Source of the DNA: Thiobacillus sp.
Lineage (GTDB): Bacteria > Pseudomonadota > Gammaproteobacteria > Burkholderiales > Thiobacillaceae
DNA: 64,000 nt
Assembly: GCF_030696885.1 (NCBI RefSeq)
Contig: NZ_JAUYRI010000003.1
Span: 108,777 to 172,776, forward strand
Reading direction: 5' to 3'
Positions 33,361 through 41,260 of this stretch are shown here, piece by piece. Numbering within the stretch: position 1 is the stretch's first letter; every line of letters starts with the position of its first letter. The notes under the pieces were generated by a model. That model had not been told where the DNA came from. It did no database searches and was given only the letters and a program-made list of their open reading frames with translations. The position numbers and the translations under genes are program-made.

Positions 33361-35511
33361 ATGGACACTGCCCTGCCCCGGCTGCTTGCCTTCCTCTGCC
33401 TGCATGCAGCGTCCCCGCTGCTGGCGCAGACGCCGGCTGACGCGCCCGCCACGCTGGAGACGGTGCAGGTGACCGCGCCGGCCTACGACGCGGATGCGGC
33501 GCGTCAGGAGTCATCGGCCGCCAAGCTCATCATCAGTCGGGAGGATCTGGAAAAGCTCGATGCCGCGACGATCGGTGAAATCCTGCGTCAGTTGCCGGGC
33601 GTGAGTCTTGCCGCCGACGGCGGCGGCCGGCGTGGCCGCGGCCAGCCGGCCGATCGCCTGGAACCGCGCATCATCGTCGACGGCGAAGCCCTGCCCGGCG
33701 GTAACCGCATGGCGCTGAGCCTGCCGGTCGAACTGATCGAGCGCATCGAGATCATCCGCAACAGCACGGCGGAATTTCCGGCCGGTCCCGGCGGCACCAT
33801 CAACCTGATCCTGCGCGACGTGCCGACAAAAAGAACCGGCACTTTCCGCGTCGGCCTCAGCCACAACGGCGATGCGTTCGGCGGGCGCATCGGCGGCGTG
33901 TATGGCGCGCGCGAAGGCGAAACCGGCGTGCTGTGGATGGGCTTTGCCAACTCGCGGCCGCTCAGCGGCGACCGCACGGTGTCTGCCGAGCATTTCAGCG
34001 CCGGCGTGCGCGACGACTGGGACATTGAAACCGACCGAGAAAGCGGCCGCGAATACGCGCTGCACCTGGCGCCGCGCTTTACCCGCGACCTCGACTCGGG
34101 CGCGCGCCTCACGCTCAGCCCCTTCTTCCGCTTCAGCGAACTCGACCGCCTCACCCTCATCCAACGCAGCACCTATACCGATCCGCTGCTGGGCACCGGG
34201 CTGGTCAGCGATGGCCGCGAGCGCGAACGCGAGGCCACGCAGCGCATGAACGGCCGCCTGGCCGCCGAATGGAAGCGCCGCCTGCCGGGTGCAGGCGAAG
34301 CCAGTGCGCGACTGTCGCTGCAGGGTGAAAGCGAACGCCGCAGCCAGCAGCTCGACACCTATGATGCTGCCGACGCGCTGGTCGACCAGACCCGCACGCG
34401 CACCACCAGCGACGGCGTCGAAGTCAGCCTGGCCGCCAAGCGCAGCCGCCCGCTGGCCGGTGCACACCTGGCCACCGCCGGAGTGGAAGCACGCCACAAG
34501 CAGGTGCGCGATCGCCGCCGCGACACGCTCAACGGCGCGCCCGTCGCGCTCGGTGCGCAGGCGCGCGCCGACAGCCGCGAGCAGCTGTTCGCGCTGTGGG
34601 CGCAGGACGAATGGCAGATCGCCGAGCGCCATCTGCTCACGCCCGGCCTACGGCTGCAGCGCAGCGCCAGCGAAGTCACCGACGCGCTCGATGCAACGGT
34701 GAAAAACACCCACACCGCCTGGCTGCCCTCGCTGCACTATCTGTGGCAACCCGACCCGCGCTGGAACCTGCGCGCCAGCCTCGCGCTCGCCGACGCGCCG
34801 CCCGGCGTGCGCGCGCTCTCGCCGGTGATCCGCACCGCAACCGGCACCAACACCCTGAGCAACCCCGACCGCGCCGGCAACCCCGCGCTCGACGCCGAAC
34901 AGACCGCCACGCTGCAGCTCGGAGTGGAACATTTCCTGCCCCACAAGCGCGGCAGCGCCGGCCTCAATCTGTATCTGCGCCAGATCGACGACAAGGTACA
35001 GCGGCTCACCCAGCTCGAGGGCGCACGCTATGTCGAGCGTCCCACCAATGTCGGCCGCGCAGACGAAACCAGCCTGGTCGCCGATTTCAAGATCAAGCCC
35101 ATCCGCCTGCCAGCGCTCACCCTGCGCGGCAACGCCTCGACCAGCCGTCTTAGCCTAGACGACCCCCAGCTGCGACAGGAAAGCCCGCGTCACAGCGGCA
35201 ACCTCGGCTTTGACTACGAGCATGCGCCGTGGCGGCTGACCGTCGGCGGCAATCTCAGCCTCAGCGCCGCATTCAGTCGCGAGGCGAGCGCCGACACACA
35301 GCTCACCCAGCGTGCGCGTCAGCAGCTCGACCTCTATGCGGTCAAGAAACTCGACCGCCAGTTGAGCCTACGCCTGTCGGTCGACAACCTCACCCGCAGC
35401 GGTCGCGGCAACGACAGCGAGGCCTGGTCCGGCAGCACACTCGACAGCCGCGAGACAGACCGCGCTGACGGCGTGCGCGTTGTGTTCCTGAGCGTGGAAG
35501 GCAAGCTGTAG
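33361..35511 (+). CDS. TonB-dependent outer-membrane receptor (1)
   Basis: 716 residues. Signal peptide (cut near LLAQ, ~22), a TonB box region (TLETVQVTA, ~30-38), a plug domain (~50-160, with GVSLAADGGGRRGRG and IDRIEIIRN-type), and a 22-strand beta-barrel ending in VEGKL rather than Phe. The family handles ferric siderophores or heme, and the ligand cannot be told. It directly follows tonB1-exbBD1, so it is probably energised by that set and co-expressed with it. Confidence 0.85.
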   Translation: MDTALPRLLAFLCLHAASPLLAQTPADAPATLETVQVTAPAYDADAARQESSAAKLIISREDLEKLDAATIGEILRQLPGVSLAADGGGRRGRGQPADRLEPRIIVDGEALPGGNRMALSLPVELIERIEIIRNSTAEFPAGPGGTINLILRDVPTKRTGTFRVGLSHNGDAFGGRIGGVYGAREGETGVLWMGFANSRPLSGDRTVSAEHFSAGVRDDWDIETDRESGREYALHLAPRFTRDLDSGARLTLSPFFRFSELDRLTLIQRSTYTDPLLGTGLVSDGREREREATQRMNGRLAAEWKRRLPGAGEASARLSLQGESERRSQQLDTYDAADALVDQTRTRTTSDGVEVSLAAKRSRPLAGAHLATAGVEARHKQVRDRRRDTLNGAPVALGAQARADSREQLFALWAQDEWQIAERHLLTPGLRLQRSASEVTDALDATVKNTHTAWLPSLHYLWQPDPRWNLRASLALADAPPGVRALSPVIRTATGTNTLSNPDRAGNPALDAEQTATLQLGVEHFLPHKRGSAGLNLYLRQIDDKVQRLTQLEGARYVERPTNVGRADETSLVADFKIKPIRLPALTLRGNASTSRLSLDDPQLRQESPRHSGNLGFDYEHAPWRLTVGGNLSLSAAFSREASADTQLTQRARQQLDLYAVKKLDRQLSLRLSVDNLTRSGRGNDSEAWSGSTLDSRETDRADGVRVVFLSVEGKL

Positions 35512-35565
35512 CGTCATCCCGTCGCCTGACGGGTGCGCGCCCTGCGCATTTTTTTGCGCCTGCAC
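35512..35565. other. Short gap with inverted repeats after receptor 1
   Basis: A CCGTCGCCTGACGG hairpin and a GCGC...ttttttt...GCGC motif precede the iron-type promoter of hemP. This may act as a weak terminator for receptor 1. Confidence 0.3.
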
Positions 35566-35593
35566 TTGATTTATGATTGAGAATCATTATTAT
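35566..35593 (+). promoter_or_regulatory. Fur-box-like promoter of hemP-tonB2 operon
   Basis: TTGATT (35566-35571) and TATTAT (35588-35593) are spaced by 16 bases. Between them lies GATTGAGAATCATTATTATT, which matches the Fur consensus GATAATGATAATCATTATC in the core AATCATTAT. Fur with iron would block this promoter. Confidence 0.65.
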
Positions 35594-35621
35594 TCGCGTA
35601 TTCGATATTGGATCCGCATCC

Positions 35622-35804
35622 ATGAAACCCAGCCCGACCGATCCCAAGCGTAGTGCTACCGAGCCGGATGCGCAGCCCTGCCTGCCGGACCCGGTTTCGA
35701 CGGACCGCCTGTTCCAGGGGCGGCAGGAAATCCAGATCACCCATCGGGACGAAACCTACCGCCTGCGCATCACCCGCAACGGCAGGCTGATCCTGACCAA
35801 GTAA
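35622..35804 (+). CDS. hemP: Hemin uptake protein HemP
   Basis: 60 residues. The HemP consensus is visible in LFQGRQEIQITHRDETYRLRITRNGRLILTK. ATG 35622 gives the usual ~60-residue protein. HemP controls or assists heme uptake in related bacteria and is normally Fur-regulated, which fits the Fur-type site 30-50 bases upstream. It is the first gene of the second TonB-ExbB-ExbD set. Confidence 0.88.
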   Translation: MKPSPTDPKRSATEPDAQPCLPDPVSTDRLFQGRQEIQITHRDETYRLRITRNGRLILTK

Positions 35805-35827
35805 GCCCCACGCCTGAAAGGACGCAC

Positions 35828-36013
35828 ATGCCCCCGACCTCGCTTCTGATCGCCGCCCTGCTCCTGCTACGCCGCCCTTGCGCGCGCAGCCGCTCCACCG
35901 CCGCGCTGCTGCTGAGCCGGGCCGCGCAACATGCCGCACTCAGCCCGGATGAGCGCGATTCCTGCCTGTATCTGATTGACGAACTGGAATACGAGGCACT
36001 GCCGCCGCAATGA
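35828..36013 (+). CDS. Small protein of unknown function between hemP and tonB2
   Basis: 61 residues, with a hydrophobic N-terminal stretch (SLLIAALLLL), then Arg/Ala-rich sequence and an acidic tail (DELEYEALPPQ). GAAAGGA sits about 6 bases before the ATG, and its stop overlaps the tonB2 start (ATGA at 36010), so translation looks real. I recognise no homologue. It may simply be a coupling frame or a small membrane protein of the heme-uptake unit. Confidence 0.55.
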   Translation: MPPTSLLIAALLLLRRPCARSRSTAALLLSRAAQHAALSPDERDSCLYLIDELEYEALPPQ

Positions 36014-36696
36014 ATCCGCAGTCCGCCCACGTGTCGGTCTCGCGTCTGTCGCCCGCCAGTCTGGCCGCGGTGACGCTCGCGCATGCCGGGCTGCTCGGTG
36101 GGTTGTTGTTCGCGCCCGCCACGCCCGAACCGATCACGCCGCCGCGCCCGCTGATGGTGAGCCTGCTCACGCCCACGGTCGAAGCACCGCAGCCGCAACC
36201 CAAACCTGAACCCAAACCACAACCGCCAAAACCGGTGACCAAGCCGCTGCCGACGCCTGTATTGGCCGCCAAGCCGACGCCCGTCCCGCAGCCGGTGGTC
36301 GAAACGCCCAAGCCGACGCCGCTGCCCGAACCCGTGCCCGAGCTGTTGCCGCCGCCGGCACCCGCGCCGGTCGCGGAAGCGCCCAAGCCGGCGCCGCCGT
36401 CCCCCCCGACGCCCACACCGCCGCGTCCGCCGGATTACCTGAACAATCCCAAGCCGTCCTACCCCGCGTTGTCCAAACGCCTGGGCGAGAAAGGCACGGT
36501 GCGTCTCAACATTCTGGTCAACCCGGACGGCAGCGTCGCGCAGTTGGAGCTGGCGGAAAGCAGCGGTCATCCGCGTCTCGACCGCGCCGCCATCGACACC
36601 GTGCAGTCCAGCTGGAAATTCGAGCCCGCCCGCCAAGGCGGCAGGCCGGTGGCCGCGTGGGTCATCGTGCCGATTCAGTTCACCCTCAGGAGTTAA
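36010..36696 (+). CDS. tonB: Energy transducer TonB (copy 2)
   Basis: 228 residues with the same layout as copy 1: N-terminal membrane helix (~20-38), Pro/Lys-rich linker (~45-140, with more Lys-Pro than copy 1), and the C-terminal domain (YLNNPKPSYPALSKRLGEKGTVRLNI). The domain ends WKFEPARQGGRPVAAWVIVPIQFTLRS, nearly the same tail as copy 1, so the two arose by duplication. It lies in the hemP unit and is likely Fur-regulated. Confidence 0.93.
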   Translation: MNPQSAHVSVSRLSPASLAAVTLAHAGLLGGLLFAPATPEPITPPRPLMVSLLTPTVEAPQPQPKPEPKPQPPKPVTKPLPTPVLAAKPTPVPQPVVETPKPTPLPEPVPELLPPPAPAPVAEAPKPAPPSPPTPTPPRPPDYLNNPKPSYPALSKRLGEKGTVRLNILVNPDGSVAQLELAESSGHPRLDRAAIDTVQSSWKFEPARQGGRPVAAWVIVPIQFTLRS

Positions 36697-36699
36697 GCC

Positions 36700-37455
36700 A
36701 TGGAATCCGCCGCAACCCAAACCCCGCTGGGCTTTGCCCACTTCATCGCGCAGGCCGACGGTCTCGCCCATGTGCTGCTCGTCGTGCTGGTGACGATGTC
36801 GGTGATCACCTGGTATCTGATCGTGTCGAAGAGTCTCGCCAATTGGCGCATGAAAAAGCATGCCGAGGCGTTCCTCGCGCGTTTCTGGGATGCGCCCGGT
36901 CTGGCCGCGGTCGCCGACTACCTGCAGAGCCACGGCATCAACGATCCGTTCTCGCACCTGACCCACCACGGGCTCAAGGCAGCCGAGCAGTACCGCAACA
37001 AGACCGGGCAGCGCCTGGTCGAGTCGGGCTCGGAAGACGAATTCCTGACCCGTGCGCTGCGCCGCGCGATCAACCAGGACACCGCGCGCCTGGAGTATGG
37101 CCATACCATGCTGGCGTCGATCGCGTCCTCCGCGCCGTTCGTCGGCCTGTTTGGCACGGTATGGGGCATCTATCACGCGCTGGTCAACATCGGCATGAGC
37201 GGTTCGGGCAGTCTTGACCAGGTCGCCGGCCCCGTGGGCGAGGCGTTGATCATGACCGCGCTGGGCCTCGCGGTCGCGATCCCGGCCGTGCTCGCCTACA
37301 ACTTCTTCAACCGCGCCAAGCGCACCATGCTGTCCGAACTTGACGGCTTCGCGCATGACCTGTTCGCCTTCATGTCGACCGGGCTGCGCAACAACACCCG
37401 CGTGCACAAGGACGAGGCGCGCATCTACGCCGCGCCCGTGGCAAGGCGCGCCTGA
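36700..37455 (+). CDS. exbB: Biopolymer transport protein ExbB (copy 2)
   Basis: 251 residues; the core from the first periplasmic loop to the last helix is nearly residue-identical to copy 1, including QYRNKTGQRL and GIYHALVNIGMSGSGSLDQ. It differs at the N-terminus and in a short Lys/Arg-rich tail. AGGAG precedes the ATG by 7 bases. It starts 3 bases after tonB2, and its stop overlaps exbD2 (TGATG). Confidence 0.93.
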   Translation: MESAATQTPLGFAHFIAQADGLAHVLLVVLVTMSVITWYLIVSKSLANWRMKKHAEAFLARFWDAPGLAAVADYLQSHGINDPFSHLTHHGLKAAEQYRNKTGQRLVESGSEDEFLTRALRRAINQDTARLEYGHTMLASIASSAPFVGLFGTVWGIYHALVNIGMSGSGSLDQVAGPVGEALIMTALGLAVAIPAVLAYNFFNRAKRTMLSELDGFAHDLFAFMSTGLRNNTRVHKDEARIYAAPVARRA

Positions 37456-37874
37456 TGGCTTTCGGCGGACTCACGAACGAGGCCGGCGACGGCGACCACG
37501 CGGAGATCAACATGATTCCGCTGATCGATGTGATGCTGGTGCTGCTGGTAATTTTCATCATCACCGCGCCCTTGATGACGCACGCGGTCAAGGTCGACCT
37601 GCCGCAGGCGTCGAGCCAGCCGAATGAGATGAAGCCCGAGACGATCCAGCTGTCGATCCAGGCTGACGGCACGGTGTTCTGGAATGCCGAGGTGGTCGAC
37701 GCCGCGGCGTGGCAAACCCGCATGGCCGTCGCCGCGCAGCGGACGCCACAGCCGGAAATCCATCTGCGCGCCGACGGTGATCTCGCGTATCGCCATGTCG
37801 CGCAGATCATGGCCGATGCGGCCAAGGCCGGGCTCGTCAAGCTGGGATTCGTGACCGATCCCCGCACCCAATAA
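37455..37874 (+). CDS. exbD: Biopolymer transport protein ExbD (copy 2)
   Basis: 139 residues. It has the same N-terminal helix as copy 1 (AEINMIPLIDVMLVLL, with the essential Asp) and the same periplasmic domain (RADGDLAYRHVAQIMADAAKAGLVKLGFVTDPRTQ). The ATG at 37455 overlaps the exbB stop (TGATG). It closes the hemP unit; a weak hairpin GGACGCAATCGTCC follows within 15 bases. Confidence 0.93.
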   Translation: MAFGGLTNEAGDGDHAEINMIPLIDVMLVLLVIFIITAPLMTHAVKVDLPQASSQPNEMKPETIQLSIQADGTVFWNAEVVDAAAWQTRMAVAAQRTPQPEIHLRADGDLAYRHVAQIMADAAKAGLVKLGFVTDPRTQ

Positions 37875-37929
37875 GGTTTCACTAAAGGACGCAATCGTCC
37901 GTTTTCAACCCCAGCCAGCCAGCCGCATG

Positions 37930-37966
37930 CCTTGCGTCAAGCCAGCCAGATTCATCTGACGCAAGG
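37930..37966 (+). promoter_or_regulatory. Hairpin that pairs with the ribosome-binding site of receptor 2
   Basis: Perfect inverted repeats CCTTGCGTCA (37930-37939) and TGACGCAAGG (37957-37966) frame a 17-base loop. The right arm holds AAGG of the AAGGAG ribosome site that serves the ATG at 37975. When folded, it could hide this site from ribosomes. Confidence 0.45.
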
Positions 37967-37974
37967 AGCAATCA

Positions 37975-40059
37975 ATGAACCGCATCACCCGCAGTTTCAG
38001 GCAGCATGGCGCGCCACAGGCACTCACCCGATCCCGGCTGGCCATGGCTGTGGCCGTGGCACTCAATTTCCCCGCCCAGGGGATGGCCGCCCAGATTGAA
38101 TTGCCGCGTATCGACGTCATCTCTGGCGGCGAAGAAGCCATTACCAAGCAACCGGGTTCAGTCTCGATCGTCAACCAGGCGCAACTCGACCGTATCCAGC
38201 CACTTTCCACCGAAGATGCCCTGCGCAAGGTTCCCGGCGTACACATCAAGGGCGAAGAAGAAACGGCCGTTGTCGCCAACATCGGCATCCGTGGCCTGAG
38301 CGCGGCAGACTACAAAACGCTGATTCTCGAAGACGGCGTGCCCATCGCGCCGGGTCTCTTCGTCGGCAACGGCCGCTACTACAACCCGCGCATCCAGCGC
38401 ATGGACGAAATCGAAGTGCTGAAAGGCGCCGCTGCGCTGCGCTACGGCCCCAACACCATCGGCGGCGTCATCAACTACAAGACCAGGGACCCCATCGACG
38501 GCTTCGCCGTCTCGGGCCGCGTTGGCACGCACAACTATCGCGAAGCCACTCTCGAAGCGGGCGGCTCGACGCCTTCGGGCGAAGCCCAGGCCGGGTTGTT
38601 CTACACCCGCGCGTCGAGCGACGGCTTCCAGGACAAGGGCTTCGACATGCAGGACCTGATGGTCAAGGCCGGCATGGCGCTGGGTGACAACCAGTGGCTG
38701 GGCGCGAAATTCACGTATTACGAAAACGACGCCAATATTTCCTATCGCGGCCTGTTCCTGGGCGAATACAACGCCGGCGCCGAGTACAACCCCGCGCCGG
38801 ATGACTACTTCCTGACCGAACGCAAATCGCTCGATATCAACCATATGTGGGAAATCCGCCCCGGCATGAGCCTGAACACCGTGCTCTACTGGAGCGAGAT
38901 GTACCGCGACTACTGGCGCTTTGCTGTCGACAGCGCTGCCTCGACCGCCGCCGGAAGCTGGGTTTACACCAACGTTGTCAACGGCAACAACCGCTCTTTC
39001 GACCGCATCGGCCTGGATTCCCGTCTCACAGTCGCCAACACGCTCTTCGGCGTAGGCGGCGAGGCCGAAATCGGCGTGCGCGTCATGCAGGAAGAAATGG
39101 TCGATCAGGGTATCGCCGCGACCCGCGCCAACCCGCGTACGGGCACGATCACCACCGACCGCATCGATTCCGCCACCAGCTACGCTCTCTTCGCGCAGAA
39201 TCGCTTCGATGTGACAGACAGGCTCTCGATCACCCCCGGCCTGCGGATCGAAAGCTACACGCAGGAGCGTGAAGACCTCCGCAACAGTGCCAACAACGGC
39301 GACAGTTCGAACACCGAATACCTGCCCGGGATCGGCGCAACCTACAAGCTGAACCCCGCCGCCCAGCTCTACGGCAGCGTCTACAAGGCGTTCTCGCCGC
39401 CACTCAACGCGCAATCGATCGTGACCGGGGTCGATCAGCAACTCGACGCCGAACACTCCATCAACGTCGAATTCGGCGTGCGTGGCCAAAGCGGGGCGCT
39501 GCGTTATGAATTCACCGCGTTCCAGATGGATTTCGACAACCAGATCACCCCGGCCATCTCAGGCGGGCTTGCGAACGCAAACGCCGGCAGCACCCTGCAT
39601 CGCGGCCTGGAAGGGGCGCTGGGTTACCGCTTTGGCAATGGCTTCAGCGTGGACGGCAACCTGACCTGGATTCCGGTTTCGGAATACCGCGAAAATCGCG
39701 GCGGTGGCATCAACGAAGGCAACCGCCTGCCGTACTCGCCCGAACTGCTGGCAAACCTGAGCCTCGGCTACGCGTCGGGCCCGGTCAACGCCGCACTCTC
39801 CTGGAATTATGTCGATGAACAGTTCGGTTCCGGCGACAACAGCGTCCCCATTACCGGCAGCGGCGGTGCCATCTGGTCGGGCCTGATTCCGAGCTACTAC
39901 ACCGTCGACCTCACCGGCAGCTACGACGTCAACAAGCAGCTCAAGCTCTTCGGCGCGATCAAGAACCTGACCGACGAGCGCTACATCGCCAGTCTGCGTC
40001 AGGGTATCTACGCCGGCCCCGAACGGGCAGTCGAAGTGGGTGCGAAATACACCTTCTGA
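37975..40059 (+). CDS. TonB-dependent siderophore receptor (2), FecA-like
   Basis: 694 residues. A signal peptide is cut near AAQI (~39). There is a plug (~45-170, with DALRKVPGVHIKGEEETAVVANIGIRGL and ERIEVLKG-type DEIEVLKGAAALRYGPNTIGG), and a 22-stranded barrel ending AVEVGAKYTF with C-terminal Phe. Its overall pattern is of ferric-siderophore or ferric-citrate receptors. It follows exbD2 by 100 bases, so it may be read from its own promoter or by read-through. A decayed piuC lies directly downstream. Confidence 0.87.
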   Translation: MNRITRSFRQHGAPQALTRSRLAMAVAVALNFPAQGMAAQIELPRIDVISGGEEAITKQPGSVSIVNQAQLDRIQPLSTEDALRKVPGVHIKGEEETAVVANIGIRGLSAADYKTLILEDGVPIAPGLFVGNGRYYNPRIQRMDEIEVLKGAAALRYGPNTIGGVINYKTRDPIDGFAVSGRVGTHNYREATLEAGGSTPSGEAQAGLFYTRASSDGFQDKGFDMQDLMVKAGMALGDNQWLGAKFTYYENDANISYRGLFLGEYNAGAEYNPAPDDYFLTERKSLDINHMWEIRPGMSLNTVLYWSEMYRDYWRFAVDSAASTAAGSWVYTNVVNGNNRSFDRIGLDSRLTVANTLFGVGGEAEIGVRVMQEEMVDQGIAATRANPRTGTITTDRIDSATSYALFAQNRFDVTDRLSITPGLRIESYTQEREDLRNSANNGDSSNTEYLPGIGATYKLNPAAQLYGSVYKAFSPPLNAQSIVTGVDQQLDAEHSINVEFGVRGQSGALRYEFTAFQMDFDNQITPAISGGLANANAGSTLHRGLEGALGYRFGNGFSVDGNLTWIPVSEYRENRGGGINEGNRLPYSPELLANLSLGYASGPVNAALSWNYVDEQFGSGDNSVPITGSGGAIWSGLIPSYYTVDLTGSYDVNKQLKLFGAIKNLTDERYIASLRQGIYAGPERAVEVGAKYTF

Positions 40060-40085
40060 CCCTGCGTCACGACTTTCGAAAAAAC

Positions 40086-40303
40086 AGGGTCGTCATCACT
40101 GACACGGTGCTGGCGCCCGACGCGCTGACGGCAATCCGCCAACTGCTCGCCGGGGCGAACTGGGCGACCGGCCTGTCGGCCGGCGCGCAGGTCGCGCTCG
40201 TCAAGAAAAGCCGCAACGCCCGGAGGACGCGCTGCAACTGCGCGGACTCCGGTTTCCCGTCATGCGCGCGCGGCTGCAGCAAGCTGCTGCTTTCCGTATG
40301 CTG
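40086..40303 (+). pseudogene. piuC: Remnant of piuC-type Fe(II)/2-oxoglutarate dioxygenase (PKHD hydroxylase)
   Basis: In one frame from about 40086 the translation reads VVITDTVLAPDALTAIRQLL...GAQVALVKKSRN, which matches the N-terminal part of PiuC/YbiX proteins (L...ADW...AGxQxALVKNN). The matching continues in another frame from about 40220 (PEDALQLRGLRF). Start codon, frame and the C-terminal ~150 residues of the ~225-residue family are missing. It sits directly after the TonB receptor, the usual place for piuC. Confidence 0.55.
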
Positions 40304-40329
40304 AAGGCTGGGAGATGCCGAGAATGTTG

Positions 40330-40357
40330 TTGACAATCATTCTCATTTATATAAAAT
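40330..40357 (+). promoter_or_regulatory. Fur-box-like promoter of bfd
   Basis: TTGACA (40330-40335) and TAAAAT (40352-40357), spacer 16 bases, form a strong sigma-70 promoter. It overlaps GACAATCATTCTCATTTATA, close to the Fur consensus. A short gap then leads to the bfd start at 40390. Confidence 0.7.
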
Positions 40358-40389
40358 AAGCGCATCTGATCCATTTGCTGGAGAACGCA

Positions 40390-40602
40390 ATGTACGTTTG
40401 CCTCTGCCACAGTGTCACTGATACCGATATCCGCCGACTGGTGCGGACCGAAGGCGTGTGCACGATGCGCGAACTGAGCCGCGAACTGGGCGTCGCCACT
40501 CAGTGCGGCAAATGTGGCCGCTGTGCCAAGGAGGTGCTGCGCGAAGCCGTGAACGAGATGCGCAGCGAAGACGCGCTCTGCCCGGGACTGGCTGCGGCCT
40601 GA
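40390..40602 (+). CDS. bfd: Bacterioferritin-associated ferredoxin Bfd
   Basis: 70 residues with the four-Cys [2Fe-2S] pattern CLC...CGKCGRC (C4, C6, C39/C42 region). Bfd reduces ferric iron held in bacterioferritin to mobilise it. Start ATG 40390 gives MYVCLCHSV, the exact family N-terminus. It is under a Fur-type promoter and lies 120 bases before bfr, a classic pairing. Confidence 0.93.
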   Translation: MYVCLCHSVTDTDIRRLVRTEGVCTMRELSRELGVATQCGKCGRCAKEVLREAVNEMRSEDALCPGLAAA

Positions 40603-40621
40603 TCCTGCCCTACCGCTAGGC

Positions 40622-40649
40622 TTGTCTTACCGGCCTCCCTTCCTAAAAT
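40622..40649 (+). promoter_or_regulatory. Possible promoter of bfr
   Basis: TTGTCT (40622-40627) and TAAAAT (40644-40649) are 16 bases apart, about 75 bases before the bfr ATG. It has no Fur box, so bfr may be expressed independently of bfd. Confidence 0.45.
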
Positions 40650-40724
40650 GGTCAGGCAACCCCACTGACTCAACCATCGAGCACCGGCATGTACGCCGGC
40701 GCCTGCAAACATCAGGAGTGCAGC

Positions 40725-41204
40725 ATGAAAGGCGACAAGAAAGTCATCCAGTATCTGAACAAGGCGTTGACGGTGGAACTCACCGCCATCAACCAGTATT
40801 TCCTGCATGCCCGCATGTACAAGAACTGGGGCCTGACTGCACTGGGCAAGCACGAATATGAGGAATCGATCGAGGAGATGAAACACGCCGACAAGCTGAT
40901 CGAGCGCATTCTCTTCCTGGAAGGCCTGCCCAACCTGCAGGACCTGAACAAGCTGATGATCGGCGAGAACGTGGTCGAGTGCCTGGGCTGCGACCTCAAG
41001 CTGGAACTCACCGGCCGGGCGCTGTATGTCGAGGCCATCGCGCACTGCGAGGCGGTCAAGGATTATGTCTCGCGCGAAATCCTCACCGGCATCCAGGCCG
41101 ACACCGAAGAGCACATCGATTACCTCGAAACCCAGCTCGACCTGGTCAAGCGGATGGGCGAGCAGAACTACATGCAGACTGCCGCCGGGCCGATCGAAAG
41201 CTGA
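40725..41204 (+). CDS. bfr: Bacterioferritin (Bfr)
   Basis: 159 residues, the usual length. [15 protein letters not shown].. and [16 protein letters not shown] are diagnostic. Ferroxidase ligands Glu18, Glu51 and His54 are in ELTAINQYF and the EEMKHAD segment, and heme-ligand Met is in HARM. It stores iron in a 24-mer and works with Bfd. CAGGAG precedes ATG 40725. A terminator follows the stop. Confidence 0.95.
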   Translation: MKGDKKVIQYLNKALTVELTAINQYFLHARMYKNWGLTALGKHEYEESIEEMKHADKLIERILFLEGLPNLQDLNKLMIGENVVECLGCDLKLELTGRALYVEAIAHCEAVKDYVSREILTGIQADTEEHIDYLETQLDLVKRMGEQNYMQTAAGPIES

Positions 41205-41225
41205 GCGCCGCCGCGCGTACAATGG

Positions 41226-41250
41226 ACGCCCCCGCCGTGGGGCGTTTTTT
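41226..41250 (+). terminator. Intrinsic terminator after bfr
   Basis: ACGCCCC (41226-41232) pairs with GGGGCGT (41239-41245) and is followed by a T-run. It ends bfr. It also shows that an ATG at 41222 is not the start of the next gene, since that codon is inside the stem. Confidence 0.75.
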
Positions 41251-41260
41251 GTTGCTTCCG

